Positions 40,543 through 49,669 of a DNA stretch of 52,950 nt are shown here, one piece after another (position 1 is the first letter of the stretch; every line of letters starts with the position of its first letter). The notes under the pieces were generated by a model. That model was not told the DNA's origin. It saw nothing but the letters and a program-made list of their open reading frames with translations, and ran no database searches. Source of the DNA: Janthinobacterium sp. ROICE36 (GTDB lineage: Bacteria > Pseudomonadota > Gammaproteobacteria > Burkholderiales > Burkholderiaceae_D); contig NZ_PEBS01000043.1 in assembly GCF_002869965.1 (NCBI RefSeq), forward strand, positions 1 to 52,950, in the 5' to 3' direction. Made by a program: the position numbers and the translations under genes.

Positions 40543-41646
40543 CTACTGACCGGCAGGCATTGGCGCCCCGGCCTGCCAAGCCTTCTCCCACACCTGCTTG
40601 CCCCGCTTGTCCCAGCGGCGCTCGATGCCCTGCTTCTTGCCGTGCTCATACGGCACCAGCTGCAGCAGGCTGCCGTCGCTGGCCCAGACTTGCAGCAAGC
40701 CATGGCGCTGGCCATCGCGCATGGGGGTGACCTTGGCGCGCACGCCATTGTCATACCATTCCGTGACATCGCCCTGCTCGCGCCCCTGCGCGTCCTGCTG
40801 CCAGGCGATCGACGGCTTGCCGTTGCTGCCCCACTTCTGCATGCTGAGCAGCTTGCCCTTGCGGTACAGGGCCTTTTGCGCCAGCTGGCCATTGTCATGG
40901 CTTTCAAACGACCAGCCATCGGCTTCGCCATCCACCCAGACCTTGCGCGCGAGCACCTTGCCATCCTCGGCCAGGGTGAGGAATTCGCCATACTGCCTGT
41001 CATGGATAAAATGACTGCGCTGGAACAGCTTGCCATCGGCGTAAAACACTTCCTGCAGCCCATGCATCTTGCCGCCTTTCAGGAAGGCGTGGCTGCTCAT
41101 CTTGCCATTCGGCCCGTACGACACATACTTGCCATCGGCCATCTGCTTGCCGTGGTAGCGGATGCGGTTCATCAGCTGGCCATTTTCATGGTAATTCTCG
41201 GAGAGGCTGTCGCGCCCGTTCGGCAGCACGGTCACGCGCTGCTTGACTTGCCCGTTTGCATAAAATGACGCGCCGCCGGTCAGCACATTGCCCCTGGCGT
41301 CCAGCCGCTCGTCGCGGGCCAGCTGTCCATTCGGGTAATACCACTTGCGCAGGTGGACGAACGTGGCCTGGCGCAAATCGAGGTCGGTGGCATAGGTTTC
41401 CAGCGCCAGCGTGCCCGGCGCGTCGGGAAACTCCAGCAGCACATGCCAGGCGCCCAGCGCCTCGTCGCGCACGGGCGGCGTGCGCAGCGCATACGCGGCA
41501 TGGCGCACGTCGCTCGCCGCGTAATCTTCGTCCAGGTAGAGGCCCTTGTCCTGCGCTGGCTGCTCCTGCGCCGCCAGCGGCAGGGCCGTCATGAGCGCCG
41601 CCAGCAGCGCCAGGCGCATGGTTCGCATAGTTTGTCGATATGGCAT
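40543..41646 (-). CDS. Exported YwqK-family MORN-variant repeat protein, copy A
   Basis: This 367-aa exported protein has a signal peptide ending 'LPLAAQ', then 'LRTPPVRDEALGAWHVLLEFPDAPGTLALETYATDLDLRQATFV'. A long run of MORN_2-type units follows ('YPNGQLARDERLDARGN', 'YHENGQLMNRIRYHGKQMADGKYVSYGPNGKMSSHAFLKGGKMHG', 'DNGQLAQKALYRKGK' and others). These beta-hairpin repeats are found in the 'YwqK family antitoxin' group. The start at 41646 follows AGGGGAT and lies 8 bp after the stop of copy B, so they are one operon. No toxin gene is visible beside it. Confidence 0.8.
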   Translation of the reverse strand: MPYRQTMRTMRLALLAALMTALPLAAQEQPAQDKGLYLDEDYAASDVRHAAYALRTPPVRDEALGAWHVLLEFPDAPGTLALETYATDLDLRQATFVHLRKWYYPNGQLARDERLDARGNVLTGGASFYANGQVKQRVTVLPNGRDSLSENYHENGQLMNRIRYHGKQMADGKYVSYGPNGKMSSHAFLKGGKMHGLQEVFYADGKLFQRSHFIHDRQYGEFLTLAEDGKVLARKVWVDGEADGWSFESHDNGQLAQKALYRKGKLLSMQKWGSNGKPSIAWQQDAQGREQGDVTEWYDNGVRAKVTPMRDGQRHGLLQVWASDGSLLQLVPYEHGKKQGIERRWDKRGKQVWEKAWQAGAPMPAGQ

Positions 41647-41654
41647 GCGATCCC

Positions 41655-42776
41655 CTACTTCGCCGCTACGGGCTGGCCATCCTGCCACGCCTGCTCCAGC
41701 ACCAGCTTGCCGGCCTGGTCCCAGTGGCGCTCGATGCCGTGCTTCTTGCCATGTGCATACGGCACGATCTGCCGCAGGCTGCCATCGCTGTGCCAGACAC
41801 GCAGCAAGCCGTGACGCTGGCCTTCGACAAACGGGGTCACGCTGGCGCGCACGCCGTTTGCATGCCAATCCGTCGTATCGCCGTGGTCGCGCCCCTGTGC
41901 GTCTTTCTGCCACGCAAATATAGGACGGCCATTCGGAGCCCACGTTTGCAAACTGAGCGTGGCACCTTTCTGGTACAGCGTCTTGTTCGACACGACGCCA
42001 TTGCCATGGCTTTCAAACGACCAGCCGTCGGGCTTGTCGTGCACCCACACGGTCTTGGCCAGCAGGCTGCCGTCGCGGGCATACATGACAAACTCGCCCT
42101 CGCGCTTGCCATCGACGAACTGTCCCCGTCGGTGCAGCTTGCCATCGCCATAAAACGATTCCTCCACGCCATGCATCTTGCCGTTGCGTTGATACGAGCG
42201 GCTGCTGACGGCCCCATTCGCGTCGTAGGACACATGCTCGCCATCGGCCATCACTGTGCCGTGGTACAGCGTCTTGTGCACCAACTGGCCATTCTCATGG
42301 TAACTTTCCGAGATGCTGTCGCGCCCGTTCGGCAAGGCGGTCACCCGCTGCTGGACCTGCCCATTCTCGTAGTACACGCAGCCGCCGAGCAACTCCTTGC
42401 CCTCGGCATTGAAATAGGTTTCGCGCAGCAGCTGGCCATTCTCGTAGTAATACTTGCGAAAACGCACGAACCTGACCTGGCTCAAGTCCAGGTCCGTGGC
42501 ATAGATTTCAAAGGCCAGCGCGCCCGGCGTGTCGGGAAATTCCAGCCGCACATGCCAGGCGCCCAGCGCCTCGTCGCGTACGGGCGGCGTGCGTAGCGCA
42601 TACACGGCGCCGCGCTGCTTGCTGGGCATGAAATTGTCATCCAAATACATGGTCTGCTCTTCCTCCTGTAGCGTTGGCGTTTGCGCTGCGGGCTGTTCCT
42701 GTGCCGCCACGGGCAAGGCTGCGCCCATGCCCAGCGCGGCAGCTAGCAGCCAGCGCATCGTCTGTTGTGTGTGCAT
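41655..42776 (-). CDS. Exported YwqK-family MORN-variant repeat protein, copy B
   Basis: This 373-aa protein is a tandem paralogue of copy A. Signal peptide (ending 'LPVAAQ'), 'LRTPPVRDEALGAWHVRLEFPDTPGALAFEIYATDLDLSQV' and all repeat units align with no large gaps, including the C-terminal 'HGKKHGIERHWDQAGKLVLEQAWQDGQP'. The pair arose by duplication and has diverged mostly at repeat surface positions. The start at 42776 precedes a good signal peptide; upstream in-frame codons to 42851 look non-coding. It is divergent from the small gene at 42854, only 77 bp away. Confidence 0.8.
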   Translation of the reverse strand: MHTQQTMRWLLAAALGMGAALPVAAQEQPAAQTPTLQEEEQTMYLDDNFMPSKQRGAVYALRTPPVRDEALGAWHVRLEFPDTPGALAFEIYATDLDLSQVRFVRFRKYYYENGQLLRETYFNAEGKELLGGCVYYENGQVQQRVTALPNGRDSISESYHENGQLVHKTLYHGTVMADGEHVSYDANGAVSSRSYQRNGKMHGVEESFYGDGKLHRRGQFVDGKREGEFVMYARDGSLLAKTVWVHDKPDGWSFESHGNGVVSNKTLYQKGATLSLQTWAPNGRPIFAWQKDAQGRDHGDTTDWHANGVRASVTPFVEGQRHGLLRVWHSDGSLRQIVPYAHGKKHGIERHWDQAGKLVLEQAWQDGQPVAAK

Positions 42777-42853
42777 TGTGTTCCGTTGCAATGTTATGGT
42801 GCGGCTGCCATCATAAGGGAAAGCAACGGTTTTCCTAGTCACGAAAGACATGC

Positions 42854-43261
42854 ATGCACTTGCCAGCCGCTCCCAGCGACACCCAGATACTGGACCTCAT
42901 CGATGCCTGGATCGCCGACCTGGCGCGCGGCGACTACGCGTGCGCCCATGCGCGCACGGCGCATGACGCGTATTACGGCTGGACGCCGGCACTGTTGCGC
43001 GCCGTGATCGAAGGGTATGGTTCGCCGGAAGCGTATGCGGACGGCAGCGTGTATCGCGTCACGCCGGCGGCGCAGGCCAGCGGCGCGCCGCATGAACGCT
43101 GCGTCGAGCGCCCGGCCAAGCAGGACGGCGACATGGCCATTGCCGAGGCGCGCCACGCCCTGCCCCTGAACGGCGTTTGGTCCGATCTGACCGCCACATT
43201 TCGTGTGCAGAGCACGGCGCTGGGCGCCAGGCTGGTATTACAGGACATTCACGTGTTCTAA
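42854..43261 (+). CDS. Small soluble protein of unknown function (135 aa)
   Basis: This 135-aa protein starts at ATG 42854 and reads 'ILDLIDAWIADLARGDYACAHARTAHDAYYGWTPALLRAVIEGYG', then 'MAIAEARHALPLNGVWSDLTATFRVQSTALGARLVLQDIHVF'. The helical first half and beta-rich second half ending in 'L.DIHV' look like a compact alpha/beta (perhaps NTF2-like) domain; I do not recognise the family. It is divergent from the YwqK pair, so it may be their partner. Its last 4 bp overlap the 3' end of msbA. Confidence 0.65.
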   Translation: MHLPAAPSDTQILDLIDAWIADLARGDYACAHARTAHDAYYGWTPALLRAVIEGYGSPEAYADGSVYRVTPAAQASGAPHERCVERPAKQDGDMAIAEARHALPLNGVWSDLTATFRVQSTALGARLVLQDIHVF

Positions 43262-45093
43262 GGCGCGCCATCCTTGACGGGCGACAACTGGCTCGCATGC
43301 AACCGCGCATACGCGCCGCCCTGCTGCAGCAAGGCGGCATGGCTGCCCGACTCCACCAGGCGCCCACCCTGCATGACGACGATGCGGTCTGCGCTTTCGA
43401 TGGTGGATAACCTGTGAGCGATGACGATGGTGGTGCGGTTGCGCATCAGCACTTCCAGCGCCGCCTGCACCTGTCGCTCCGATTCCGTGTCCAGCGCGCT
43501 GGTGGCCTCGTCGAGCAGCAAAATGGGCGCGTCCTTGTACAGGGCGCGGGCGATGGCCAGGCGCTGGCGTTGCCCGCCTGACAGGCGCGAACCGTTCTGC
43601 CCCGCCTGCGTTGCGTAGCCTTGCGGCAACTGCATGATGAAGTCGTGCGCGTAGGCGGCGCGCGCCGACGCTTCGATGCGCGCCATGTCCGGCGCCGGGT
43701 CGCCATACGCGATATTCGCCGCCATGCTGTCGTTAAACAAAATCACATCCTGGCTGACGAGGGCGAACTGGCGCCGCAGGGCCAGCAACGCGTAGTCGCG
43801 CAGGTCGACGCCGTCAAGCAGGATCTGGCCGCCGCTGACGTCGTAGAAGCGTGGCAGCAGGCCCAGCAAGGTCGTCTTGCCGCCGCCCGACCCCCCCACC
43901 AGGGCCACCGTTTCGCCGGCGCGGATGTCGAGCGTGATATCGCTCAAGGCCGTGGGCGCATCGGGATCGTCGCTGTTGTAGCGGAAATGCACGTTTTGCA
44001 GCGACAGATTGCCCTGCACTGCCGCCGGCGCGATGCTGCCGGGGTCCGGTTCCAGCGGCGTGTCGATCAGGCCGAAGACGGACTCGGCCGCCGCCAGGCC
44101 ACGCTGCAGCGGCTCATTGATCTTGGTCAAATTCTTGATCGGCGACTGCATGGCCATCAGCGCACCCATGAAGGCGACGAAAGCGCCCGGCGTGATGGCG
44201 CCGCTTTGCGCGCGCAGCATGGCAAAGTAAATCACGGACGACAGGGTAATGCCGACAAGCATCATGATGAAGCCGGAATTCATGGCCGAGGTGGCCGCAT
44301 GCTTGACGGCCAGCTGGCGGTTGCGCTTGACCACGTCGACGAAGCGCGCCTGTTCATAATCTTGCCCGCCGAAAATTTTCACCACGCGCTGACCGGCGAT
44401 GCTTTCGTCCAGCACCGAGGTCAGCTCGCCCACGGCTTGCTGCGAGCTCTTGCTCAGGTGGCGCATGCGGCGTCCCGCCAGGGTCACGACGATGGCCACG
44501 ATGGGCATCGATGCCATGCAGAACAGGGCCAGTTTCACGTCTATGCTGAACAGCAAGATCAGGTAGCCGATGGTGGCCACGGAATCGCGCACCATCACAT
44601 TGAGCACGTTCAAGCCCGCCTGCGACACCTGGCTGGCGTCAAAGGCCACGCGCGACTGCGTCAAACTGGTGGTGGTGGTGTCGAAAAAGCGGCTGGGCAG
44701 GCGCATGATGGTGACGAACATCTTTTCGCGCAGGTCCGCCTGCACCCGGCTCGATAGCCATACGGAACCGTAATCGCCGGCAAAACTGGAGACCATGCGC
44801 AGCACGGCCAGGCCCAGGATGGTGGCGGGGATGACCCACAAGTCCACCTGTCCTGCCTGTGCCGGCAGGAAACGGTCGACCCAGCCCTGCAGCATGCCCA
44901 TCACGCCGGACGCGGGCGCGACCTGTGCGCTGGCCGTCGTGCGCATGGCATCGACGACGTTTTGCAACTGGCGGATTAACAACACATCGGTGGCGGACGC
45001 CACGCCCACGGCCAGCAAAGTGGCGGCAACGATGGCGCCATAGCGGCGAAACTGGCCGACCAGGCGGAAAAACAAGAGGCGACTTTGCTGCAT
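43258..45093 (-). CDS. msbA: Lipid A export ATP-binding/permease MsbA
   Basis: This 611-aa half-transporter has six membrane helices (about 1-330) and one ABC domain with Walker A GGSGGGKTT (400-408), LSGGQ signature (504-508), Walker B ILLLDEA (524-530) and switch His in 'VIAHRLST'. Length and the intracellular 'DVLLIRQLQNVVDAM' and 'VAFDASQVSQAGLNVLNVMVRDS' regions fit MsbA, which flips lipid A-core across the inner membrane. Betaproteobacterial msbA often stands without lpxK, as here. An unspecified lipid or drug exporter is the alternative. Confidence 0.9.
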   Translation of the reverse strand: MQQSRLLFFRLVGQFRRYGAIVAATLLAVGVASATDVLLIRQLQNVVDAMRTTASAQVAPASGVMGMLQGWVDRFLPAQAGQVDLWVIPATILGLAVLRMVSSFAGDYGSVWLSSRVQADLREKMFVTIMRLPSRFFDTTTTSLTQSRVAFDASQVSQAGLNVLNVMVRDSVATIGYLILLFSIDVKLALFCMASMPIVAIVVTLAGRRMRHLSKSSQQAVGELTSVLDESIAGQRVVKIFGGQDYEQARFVDVVKRNRQLAVKHAATSAMNSGFIMMLVGITLSSVIYFAMLRAQSGAITPGAFVAFMGALMAMQSPIKNLTKINEPLQRGLAAAESVFGLIDTPLEPDPGSIAPAAVQGNLSLQNVHFRYNSDDPDAPTALSDITLDIRAGETVALVGGSGGGKTTLLGLLPRFYDVSGGQILLDGVDLRDYALLALRRQFALVSQDVILFNDSMAANIAYGDPAPDMARIEASARAAYAHDFIMQLPQGYATQAGQNGSRLSGGQRQRLAIARALYKDAPILLLDEATSALDTESERQVQAALEVLMRNRTTIVIAHRLSTIESADRIVVMQGGRLVESGSHAALLQQGGAYARLHASQLSPVKDGAP

Positions 45094-45335
45094 GCAGATG
45101 GTAAAAGTGAGGGTAAAGCGTGATTCTAACCGCTGCCAGACTTAGCTATGAGAAAGTCGTTGCCCTGCCGGTACAGATCGCTGGCAAGGGCAGTGCTGCG
45201 GAAGCTGCGCTTCGCTCCCTGTTCTTGATCGAAAATCGCATCAGGAACGGCCCAACAACATCCTGCAGTAGGACAGTGGGAGGCGAGAATGGCTTGCCAC
45301 TGCACAAAAACGCTGCCCTGCCGCATAATGCGGGC

Positions 45336-46304
45336 ATGTTCAAACTGACTTTTCTCGGCACGTCGTCCGGCGTGCCCACGCGCCACCGCAACGTTACCTC
45401 GCTGGCCCTGCAAACCACGCACAACCGCGATTGGTGGATGATCGATTGCGGCGAAGCCACGCAGCACCGGCTGCAGCGCCTGCCCTTGTCCGTGCACGAC
45501 CTGGTGGGCATCTGCATCACCCACGTGCATGGCGACCACAGCTACGGACTGCCGGGCTTGCTGGCCAGCGCCTCCATGACGGGGCGCAAGAAGCCCTTGC
45601 TGCTGATCGCCCCGGCCGCCATCAAGGCATGGATCGAAGCGACCCTGCTGCACACGGAACTGTTCTTGACATATCCGCTGATCCACATCGACGTGGACAG
45701 TGCGCAAGTCGTGCATGAAGCAGCGGGCTTGACCATCTCGCGCCACGCGCTGTCGCACCGCGCACCCAGCGTCGCTTATCGTTTCGCGCTGGAAACAAGC
45801 AGGTGGAAGCTGGACAAGGCGGCCCTGCAGGCGGCCGGCGTGCCGCCCGGTCCCGCCTGGGGACTCTTGCAAACGGGCCAGGATGCGATCCTGGACGATG
45901 GCACGGTGTTGCGCGCCGCCGCTTTCCGTCAGGTGGAAACGCAACGCGCCACGGTGGTGATCGGCGGCGACAACGACACGCCAGCGTTGCTGGCCGAGGC
46001 TTGTGCAGGTGTGCAACTGCTGGTGCACGAAGCCACCTACACGGAAGCGATACTGCAAAAAGTGGGCCCCGGCCCCACGCACAGTTCCGTGCAACGCGTG
46101 GCGCAGTTCGCCGCATCGGTACGCTTGCCGAACCTGATCCTCACCCACTTCAGTGCGCGCTATCACCATGCGGACGGCATGGCCGAACTGGAAGCGGAAG
46201 CGCGGCTGCATTACTCGGGTGAGCTGTTCCTGGCGCGCGATTTCGACAGCTATGAACTCGACGCGGCCGGCGTGCTGAGCAAGCTGCCGGCGAAATCCCA
46301 CTAA
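45336..46304 (+). CDS. rnz: Ribonuclease Z / MBL-fold tRNA 3' processing enzyme
   Basis: This 322-aa metallo-beta-lactamase-fold protein has the RNase Z start 'KLTFLGTSSGVPTRHRNVTSLAL' and the zinc motif HVHGDH (63-68, preceded by IT). 'HALSHRAPSVAYRF', 'VVIGGDNDTPALLAEACAGVQLLVHEATY' and 'LILTHFSARYH' supply the remaining ligands. The enzyme cuts precursor tRNA after the discriminator base. I start at ATG 45336; the frame is open 216 nt further up but that part is not protein-like. The 240 bp before it hold nothing that I can name. Confidence 0.88.
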   Translation: MFKLTFLGTSSGVPTRHRNVTSLALQTTHNRDWWMIDCGEATQHRLQRLPLSVHDLVGICITHVHGDHSYGLPGLLASASMTGRKKPLLLIAPAAIKAWIEATLLHTELFLTYPLIHIDVDSAQVVHEAAGLTISRHALSHRAPSVAYRFALETSRWKLDKAALQAAGVPPGPAWGLLQTGQDAILDDGTVLRAAAFRQVETQRATVVIGGDNDTPALLAEACAGVQLLVHEATYTEAILQKVGPGPTHSSVQRVAQFAASVRLPNLILTHFSARYHHADGMAELEAEARLHYSGELFLARDFDSYELDAAGVLSKLPAKSH

Positions 46305-46484
46305 CAACCGTTTAGTGGGGATGGCCGCCTTGTGCGGGGATTTTATGGCTTTGTACACAGCACTGTTCCGCGCAGAATGCACGATAAAGAGCGGTGTGGC
46401 GCATTGCCGGATTCATGCAGTATGATCATTCTCCGCATAATGTAATCCGGGCATTTTGCCCCGATGCTGTCCAAGAATATCTCC

Positions 46485-47144
46485 ATGAAACTGATTGCTC
46501 TGCTTTTATCCCTGATTTCCACCTCGGCTTATGGCGGCACGCTGCACCTGGAAAAAGCCGCGACAGGAAAAGTGCGGCAAGCGGCCGATATCCGTTATGT
46601 GAATCGCGATGAAAAGCAGACGTATCAGCTGAAAATCGGAAAGCAGTGGATACCTGGCAGTTGCAGCAGCAGCGGCACGGGCAATTTGCACGCGCTGCTG
46701 CTGGACATGAATTTTGACGGCCATGCCGACCTGTGGGTCACCGGCTACACGGATAGCCAGGGGCGCATCCGCTGTTCCGATGTGTGGCTATGGGATGCGC
46801 AAGCGAAGCAATACAGTTTCAACAAGCCATTATCAGCGATTCCGAATCTGGATATCAGCATCGCCGATCAAAGAATCGAAGGCGGCATCGCCAATTGCGG
46901 CTGCGCGGCGCAATGTTTTTATGAAGACAGCTATGCCTGGCGAGCTGACAAATTAATCGCCATCGCCCGGCGCGAACAGGATTGCGAACGCTATCGGCAA
47001 TACCGCTTGAATGACAAGCAGGACTTGATCATCGTCAAGGATGAAATCATCGATAGCGGCAATCCCGGCCAGCAGGCCATCGAGAATACCAACGCAGTTG
47101 ACTGGCAGCGCCAGGCGCAAATCATGCGCAAACCTTGGGAGTAA
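46485..47144 (+). CDS. Exported XAC2610-type protein of unknown function
   Basis: This 219-aa exported protein has a signal peptide ending 'STSAYG'. The mature part contains 'LHALLLDMNFDGHADLWVTGYTDSQGRIRCSDVWLWDAQAKQYSFNKPLSAIPNLDISI', the 'D.NFDG..D' calcium-type loop and following beta strands seen in XAC2610-related proteins. A Cys-rich 'GGIANCGCAAQCFYED' segment follows. The 180 bp upstream include the palindrome ATGATCAT but no clear promoter. I start at ATG 46485 rather than at 46464. Its function is unknown. Confidence 0.65.
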   Translation: MKLIALLLSLISTSAYGGTLHLEKAATGKVRQAADIRYVNRDEKQTYQLKIGKQWIPGSCSSSGTGNLHALLLDMNFDGHADLWVTGYTDSQGRIRCSDVWLWDAQAKQYSFNKPLSAIPNLDISIADQRIEGGIANCGCAAQCFYEDSYAWRADKLIAIARREQDCERYRQYRLNDKQDLIIVKDEIIDSGNPGQQAIENTNAVDWQRQAQIMRKPWE

Positions 47145-47177
47145 ATCCTTAACTACCATGCAACAATTAACGCACAC

Positions 47178-47648
47178 ATGACGACACATCCAGTATCGAT
47201 TACTTTCCATGCCGCCAATGCGGACGATACCCCGGCCTTCATCGCATTGCGCGGCAAGACGCGGCAAAACGCCATTTCTGCGGAGCGCCTGGCCGAAGTG
47301 GGCATTACGGCCGATTCCTGGGCCGAGATGATGCGCTCAGGCAGCTTGCCCGGCCAGGTCTGCCATCACGATGGCCAGCTGGTCGGCTACTGCTTTGGCG
47401 AGCGCGACACGGGCGAAATCATCGTCCTGGCGCTGCTGCCGGAGTTCGAAGGTCTCGGTATCGGCAAGAACATGCTGGAATTGGTGATGACGGAACTGCG
47501 CGCACAGGGCCATCAACGGCTGTTCCTGGGCTGCTCCAGCGACCCCGCCTCGCGCTCCTACGGCTTTTACCGCTACCTGGGCTGGACCGCGACGGGGGAG
47601 ACGGACAAGTATGGCGACGACGTGCTGGAGTTTCACTTTACGGCCTAG
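47178..47648 (+). CDS. GNAT-family N-acetyltransferase
   Basis: This 156-aa protein has the GNAT core: 'GYCFGERDTGEIIVLALLPEFEGLGIGKNMLELVMTELRAQGHQRLFLGCSSDPASRSYGFYRYLGWTATGE'. The acetyl-CoA pyrophosphate loop is in 'GLGIGKNML', and motif B is 'YGFYRYLGW'. The substrate is unknown. It lies 33 bp after the XAC2610-type gene on the same strand and ends 3 bp from the converging tetR-type gene. Confidence 0.88.
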   Translation: MTTHPVSITFHAANADDTPAFIALRGKTRQNAISAERLAEVGITADSWAEMMRSGSLPGQVCHHDGQLVGYCFGERDTGEIIVLALLPEFEGLGIGKNMLELVMTELRAQGHQRLFLGCSSDPASRSYGFYRYLGWTATGETDKYGDDVLEFHFTA

Positions 47649-47651
47649 CGT

Positions 47652-48269
47652 CTAGCCAGGCACGCGATTGGCATCCCACACGCGCAGGATCTGCGTAATG
47701 GCCGCGTCAAACACGGCATAGTCAACGCCATCGCGGGCCTGGATGGCCACGCCCGATAAAAAGCTGTCGAAAACGGCTGCCAGCGCCGCTGCATCCGTAC
47801 CAACGGGCAACTCTCCGCGGGCCATGCCCCGTTCGACGCAGCGCACGAAGCCGGCACGCGTGCGCATGCGCGAGGCCGTGAGCGGTGCAGCCACGGCCGC
47901 ATGCTCGGCCGTCGGCGCGCTCATGCAACCGAGCGCCACCATACAGCCGGGTGGATGTCCCGCCTCAGACTGCATGCTGGCCGACTGGCGCAAGGCCAGC
48001 TCGATGGCCGCGCGCGGCGCCAGGCCATCGTCCCACAGGCATTCCGTCACGCGTGCAAAGGTGTCCAGATAGCATTGCGCCGCCTCGCGGAACAGCGCTT
48101 CCTTCGAGCCGAACGCCGCATAAAAGCTGGGCGCGGAAATGCCGCCGCCCAGGCTCGCCTTGAGCTGGCTCAAGGACGTCGATTCATACCCCTGCTGCCA
48201 GAATAAAAACATGGCCTGCTCGACCGCTGCCCGCCGGTCAAACGTGCGCGGCCGCCCCATTTGCGCCAT
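47652..48269 (-). CDS. TetR/AcrR-family transcriptional regulator
   Basis: This 205-aa repressor has an N-terminal helix-turn-helix ('GRPRTFDRRAAVEQAMFLFWQQGYESTSLSQLKASLGGGISAPSFYAAFGSKEALFREA', about 5-62) and a ligand domain with 'HPPGCMVALGCMSAPTAEHAAV', typical of the subgroup next to MFS exporters. The start has GGAG six bases upstream. It is divergent from the MFS gene, whose promoter contains a perfect 16-bp palindrome at the predicted start point. Confidence 0.9.
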   Translation of the reverse strand: MAQMGRPRTFDRRAAVEQAMFLFWQQGYESTSLSQLKASLGGGISAPSFYAAFGSKEALFREAAQCYLDTFARVTECLWDDGLAPRAAIELALRQSASMQSEAGHPPGCMVALGCMSAPTAEHAAVAAPLTASRMRTRAGFVRCVERGMARGELPVGTDAAALAAVFDSFLSGVAIQARDGVDYAVFDAAITQILRVWDANRVPG

Positions 48270-48327
48270 CCATCGCTCCTTCTCATCTACTTATATGCCA
48301 CTTACATACTACTCGATACAGAAGTCA

Positions 48328-48382
48328 TTGACAACGGAGTGTGCCATCGCCTATATTTATACCGATCGATACATATGTATCG
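48328..48382 (+). promoter_or_regulatory. MFS promoter with TetR-type operator
   Basis: TTGACA (48328-48333) and TATATT (48352-48357), 18 bp apart, form a strong sigma-70 promoter. CGATACATATGTATCG (48367-48382) is a perfect 16-bp palindrome covering the predicted start point. A half copy, CGATACA, occurs at 48314-48320. Confidence 0.65.
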
Positions 48383-48435
48383 CCACGATGGTCAAGGGCA
48401 TTCCTGCGCCTGATCACTTTACAAGGATGTTTGCC

Positions 48436-49662
48436 GTGAATCACGCCACTATCACCACCGGAACCAGCCCCGCGCTGGCCGACCGCCTCCCCGTCGCCGG
48501 CTTGCTGGCCCTGGCCATGACGGGTTTTATCTGTATCGTCACAGAAACCTTGCCCGCCGGCTTGTTGCCGCAGATTAGCGCCGGCCTCGGCATCAGCGCC
48601 GCGTTGGCCGGGCAAATGGTCACGGCCTATGCCCTCGGCTCCCTGCTGGCAGCCATTCCGCTGACCATCGCCACGCGCGGCTGGCGCCGCCGCAACGTGC
48701 TGCTGCTGACCATCATCGGCTTTCTCGTGTTCAATACCGTCACAGCGCTGTCGTCCCACTACTGGCTGACGCTGGCGGCACGCTTCTTTGCCGGCATGGC
48801 GGCCGGGCTGGCGTGGAGCTTGCTGGCCGGTTACGCGCGGCGCATGGTGGCGCCACAGCAGCAAGGCCGGGCCCTGGCGCTGGCCATGGTGGGTGCGCCC
48901 GTCGCCCTGTCCCTGGGCGTGCCGCTGGGCACTCTGCTCGGCTCGCTGGTGGGCTGGCGCGCAGCGTTCTGGATCATTTCCGCACTGACATTGATCCTCA
49001 TCGCCTGGGTGCTGGCGAAGGTGCCCGACTACCCGGGCCAGTCCATCCATGAGCGCCTGCCCCTGCGTCGCGTTTTCACGACGCCGGGCGTTCGGCCAGT
49101 GCTGGCCGTCGTCATCGCCTGGATGCTGGCGCACAACATTCTCTACACCTACATCGCCCCGTTCGTGGCGCCGGCCGGACTGACGGGACGCATCGACCTG
49201 GTCCTGCTCGTCTTCGGCGCCGCCGCCATGGCCGGCATCTGGATCACGGGCAAGCTGGTCGAGCGCCATTTGCGCAGCACCGTGCTGGCCAGCCTGGCCG
49301 TGTTCGCCGGCACCGCCTTCGTGCTGGGCGTCGCGTCACATCTGCCTGCCGTCATCTACTTGGGCATGGCCGTCTGGGGTCTGAGCTTTGGCGGCGCGGC
49401 AACGCTCTTGCAAACGGCGCTGGCCGACACGGCCGGCAGCGGCGCCGACGTGGCCCTGTCGATGAATGTGGTGGCGTGGAATGGCGCAATTGCGGCCGCG
49501 GGCGTAGTGGGTGGCACCCTGCTGGAAACCTGGGGCGCGGGTGCCTTCCCGTGGGCCATGGTGGCATTGCTCGTGCTGGCGTTCGTACTCGCCTGGTCCG
49601 CCCGCGCACATGGCTTCCGGCCGGGACGGCGCAGCGGTGCGGCATCCGTGGCCGGGCATTGA
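48436..49662 (+). CDS. MFS transporter, drug/sugar-efflux (AraJ/SotB-like) type
   Basis: This 408-aa protein has twelve helices. 'GFICIVTETLPAGLLPQISAGLGISAALAGQMVTAYALGSLLAAIPLTIATRGWRRRNVLL' is the DHA1 start with motif A, and 'FFAGMAAGLAWSLLAGYARRMV' and 'LAMVGAPVALSLGVPLGTLLGSLVGWR' (motif C) follow. This fits efflux carriers of the AraJ/SotB group. I start at GTG 48436, 9 nt after AAGGA; the ATG at 48427 overlaps that ribosome site. The divergent TetR gene is the likely repressor. Confidence 0.9.
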   Translation: MNHATITTGTSPALADRLPVAGLLALAMTGFICIVTETLPAGLLPQISAGLGISAALAGQMVTAYALGSLLAAIPLTIATRGWRRRNVLLLTIIGFLVFNTVTALSSHYWLTLAARFFAGMAAGLAWSLLAGYARRMVAPQQQGRALALAMVGAPVALSLGVPLGTLLGSLVGWRAAFWIISALTLILIAWVLAKVPDYPGQSIHERLPLRRVFTTPGVRPVLAVVIAWMLAHNILYTYIAPFVAPAGLTGRIDLVLLVFGAAAMAGIWITGKLVERHLRSTVLASLAVFAGTAFVLGVASHLPAVIYLGMAVWGLSFGGAATLLQTALADTAGSGADVALSMNVVAWNGAIAAAGVVGGTLLETWGAGAFPWAMVALLVLAFVLAWSARAHGFRPGRRSGAASVAGH

Positions 49663-49669
49663 GATTGTC

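Noticed and set aside
40543..42776. Toxin-antitoxin locus
   Set aside because: The YwqK label alone suggests it. Both proteins have signal peptides and no toxin-like partner lies in the operon.
45120..45335. Upstream extension of RNase Z
   Set aside because: The frame is open but the peptide has no domain character. ATG 45336 gives the standard RNase Z start.
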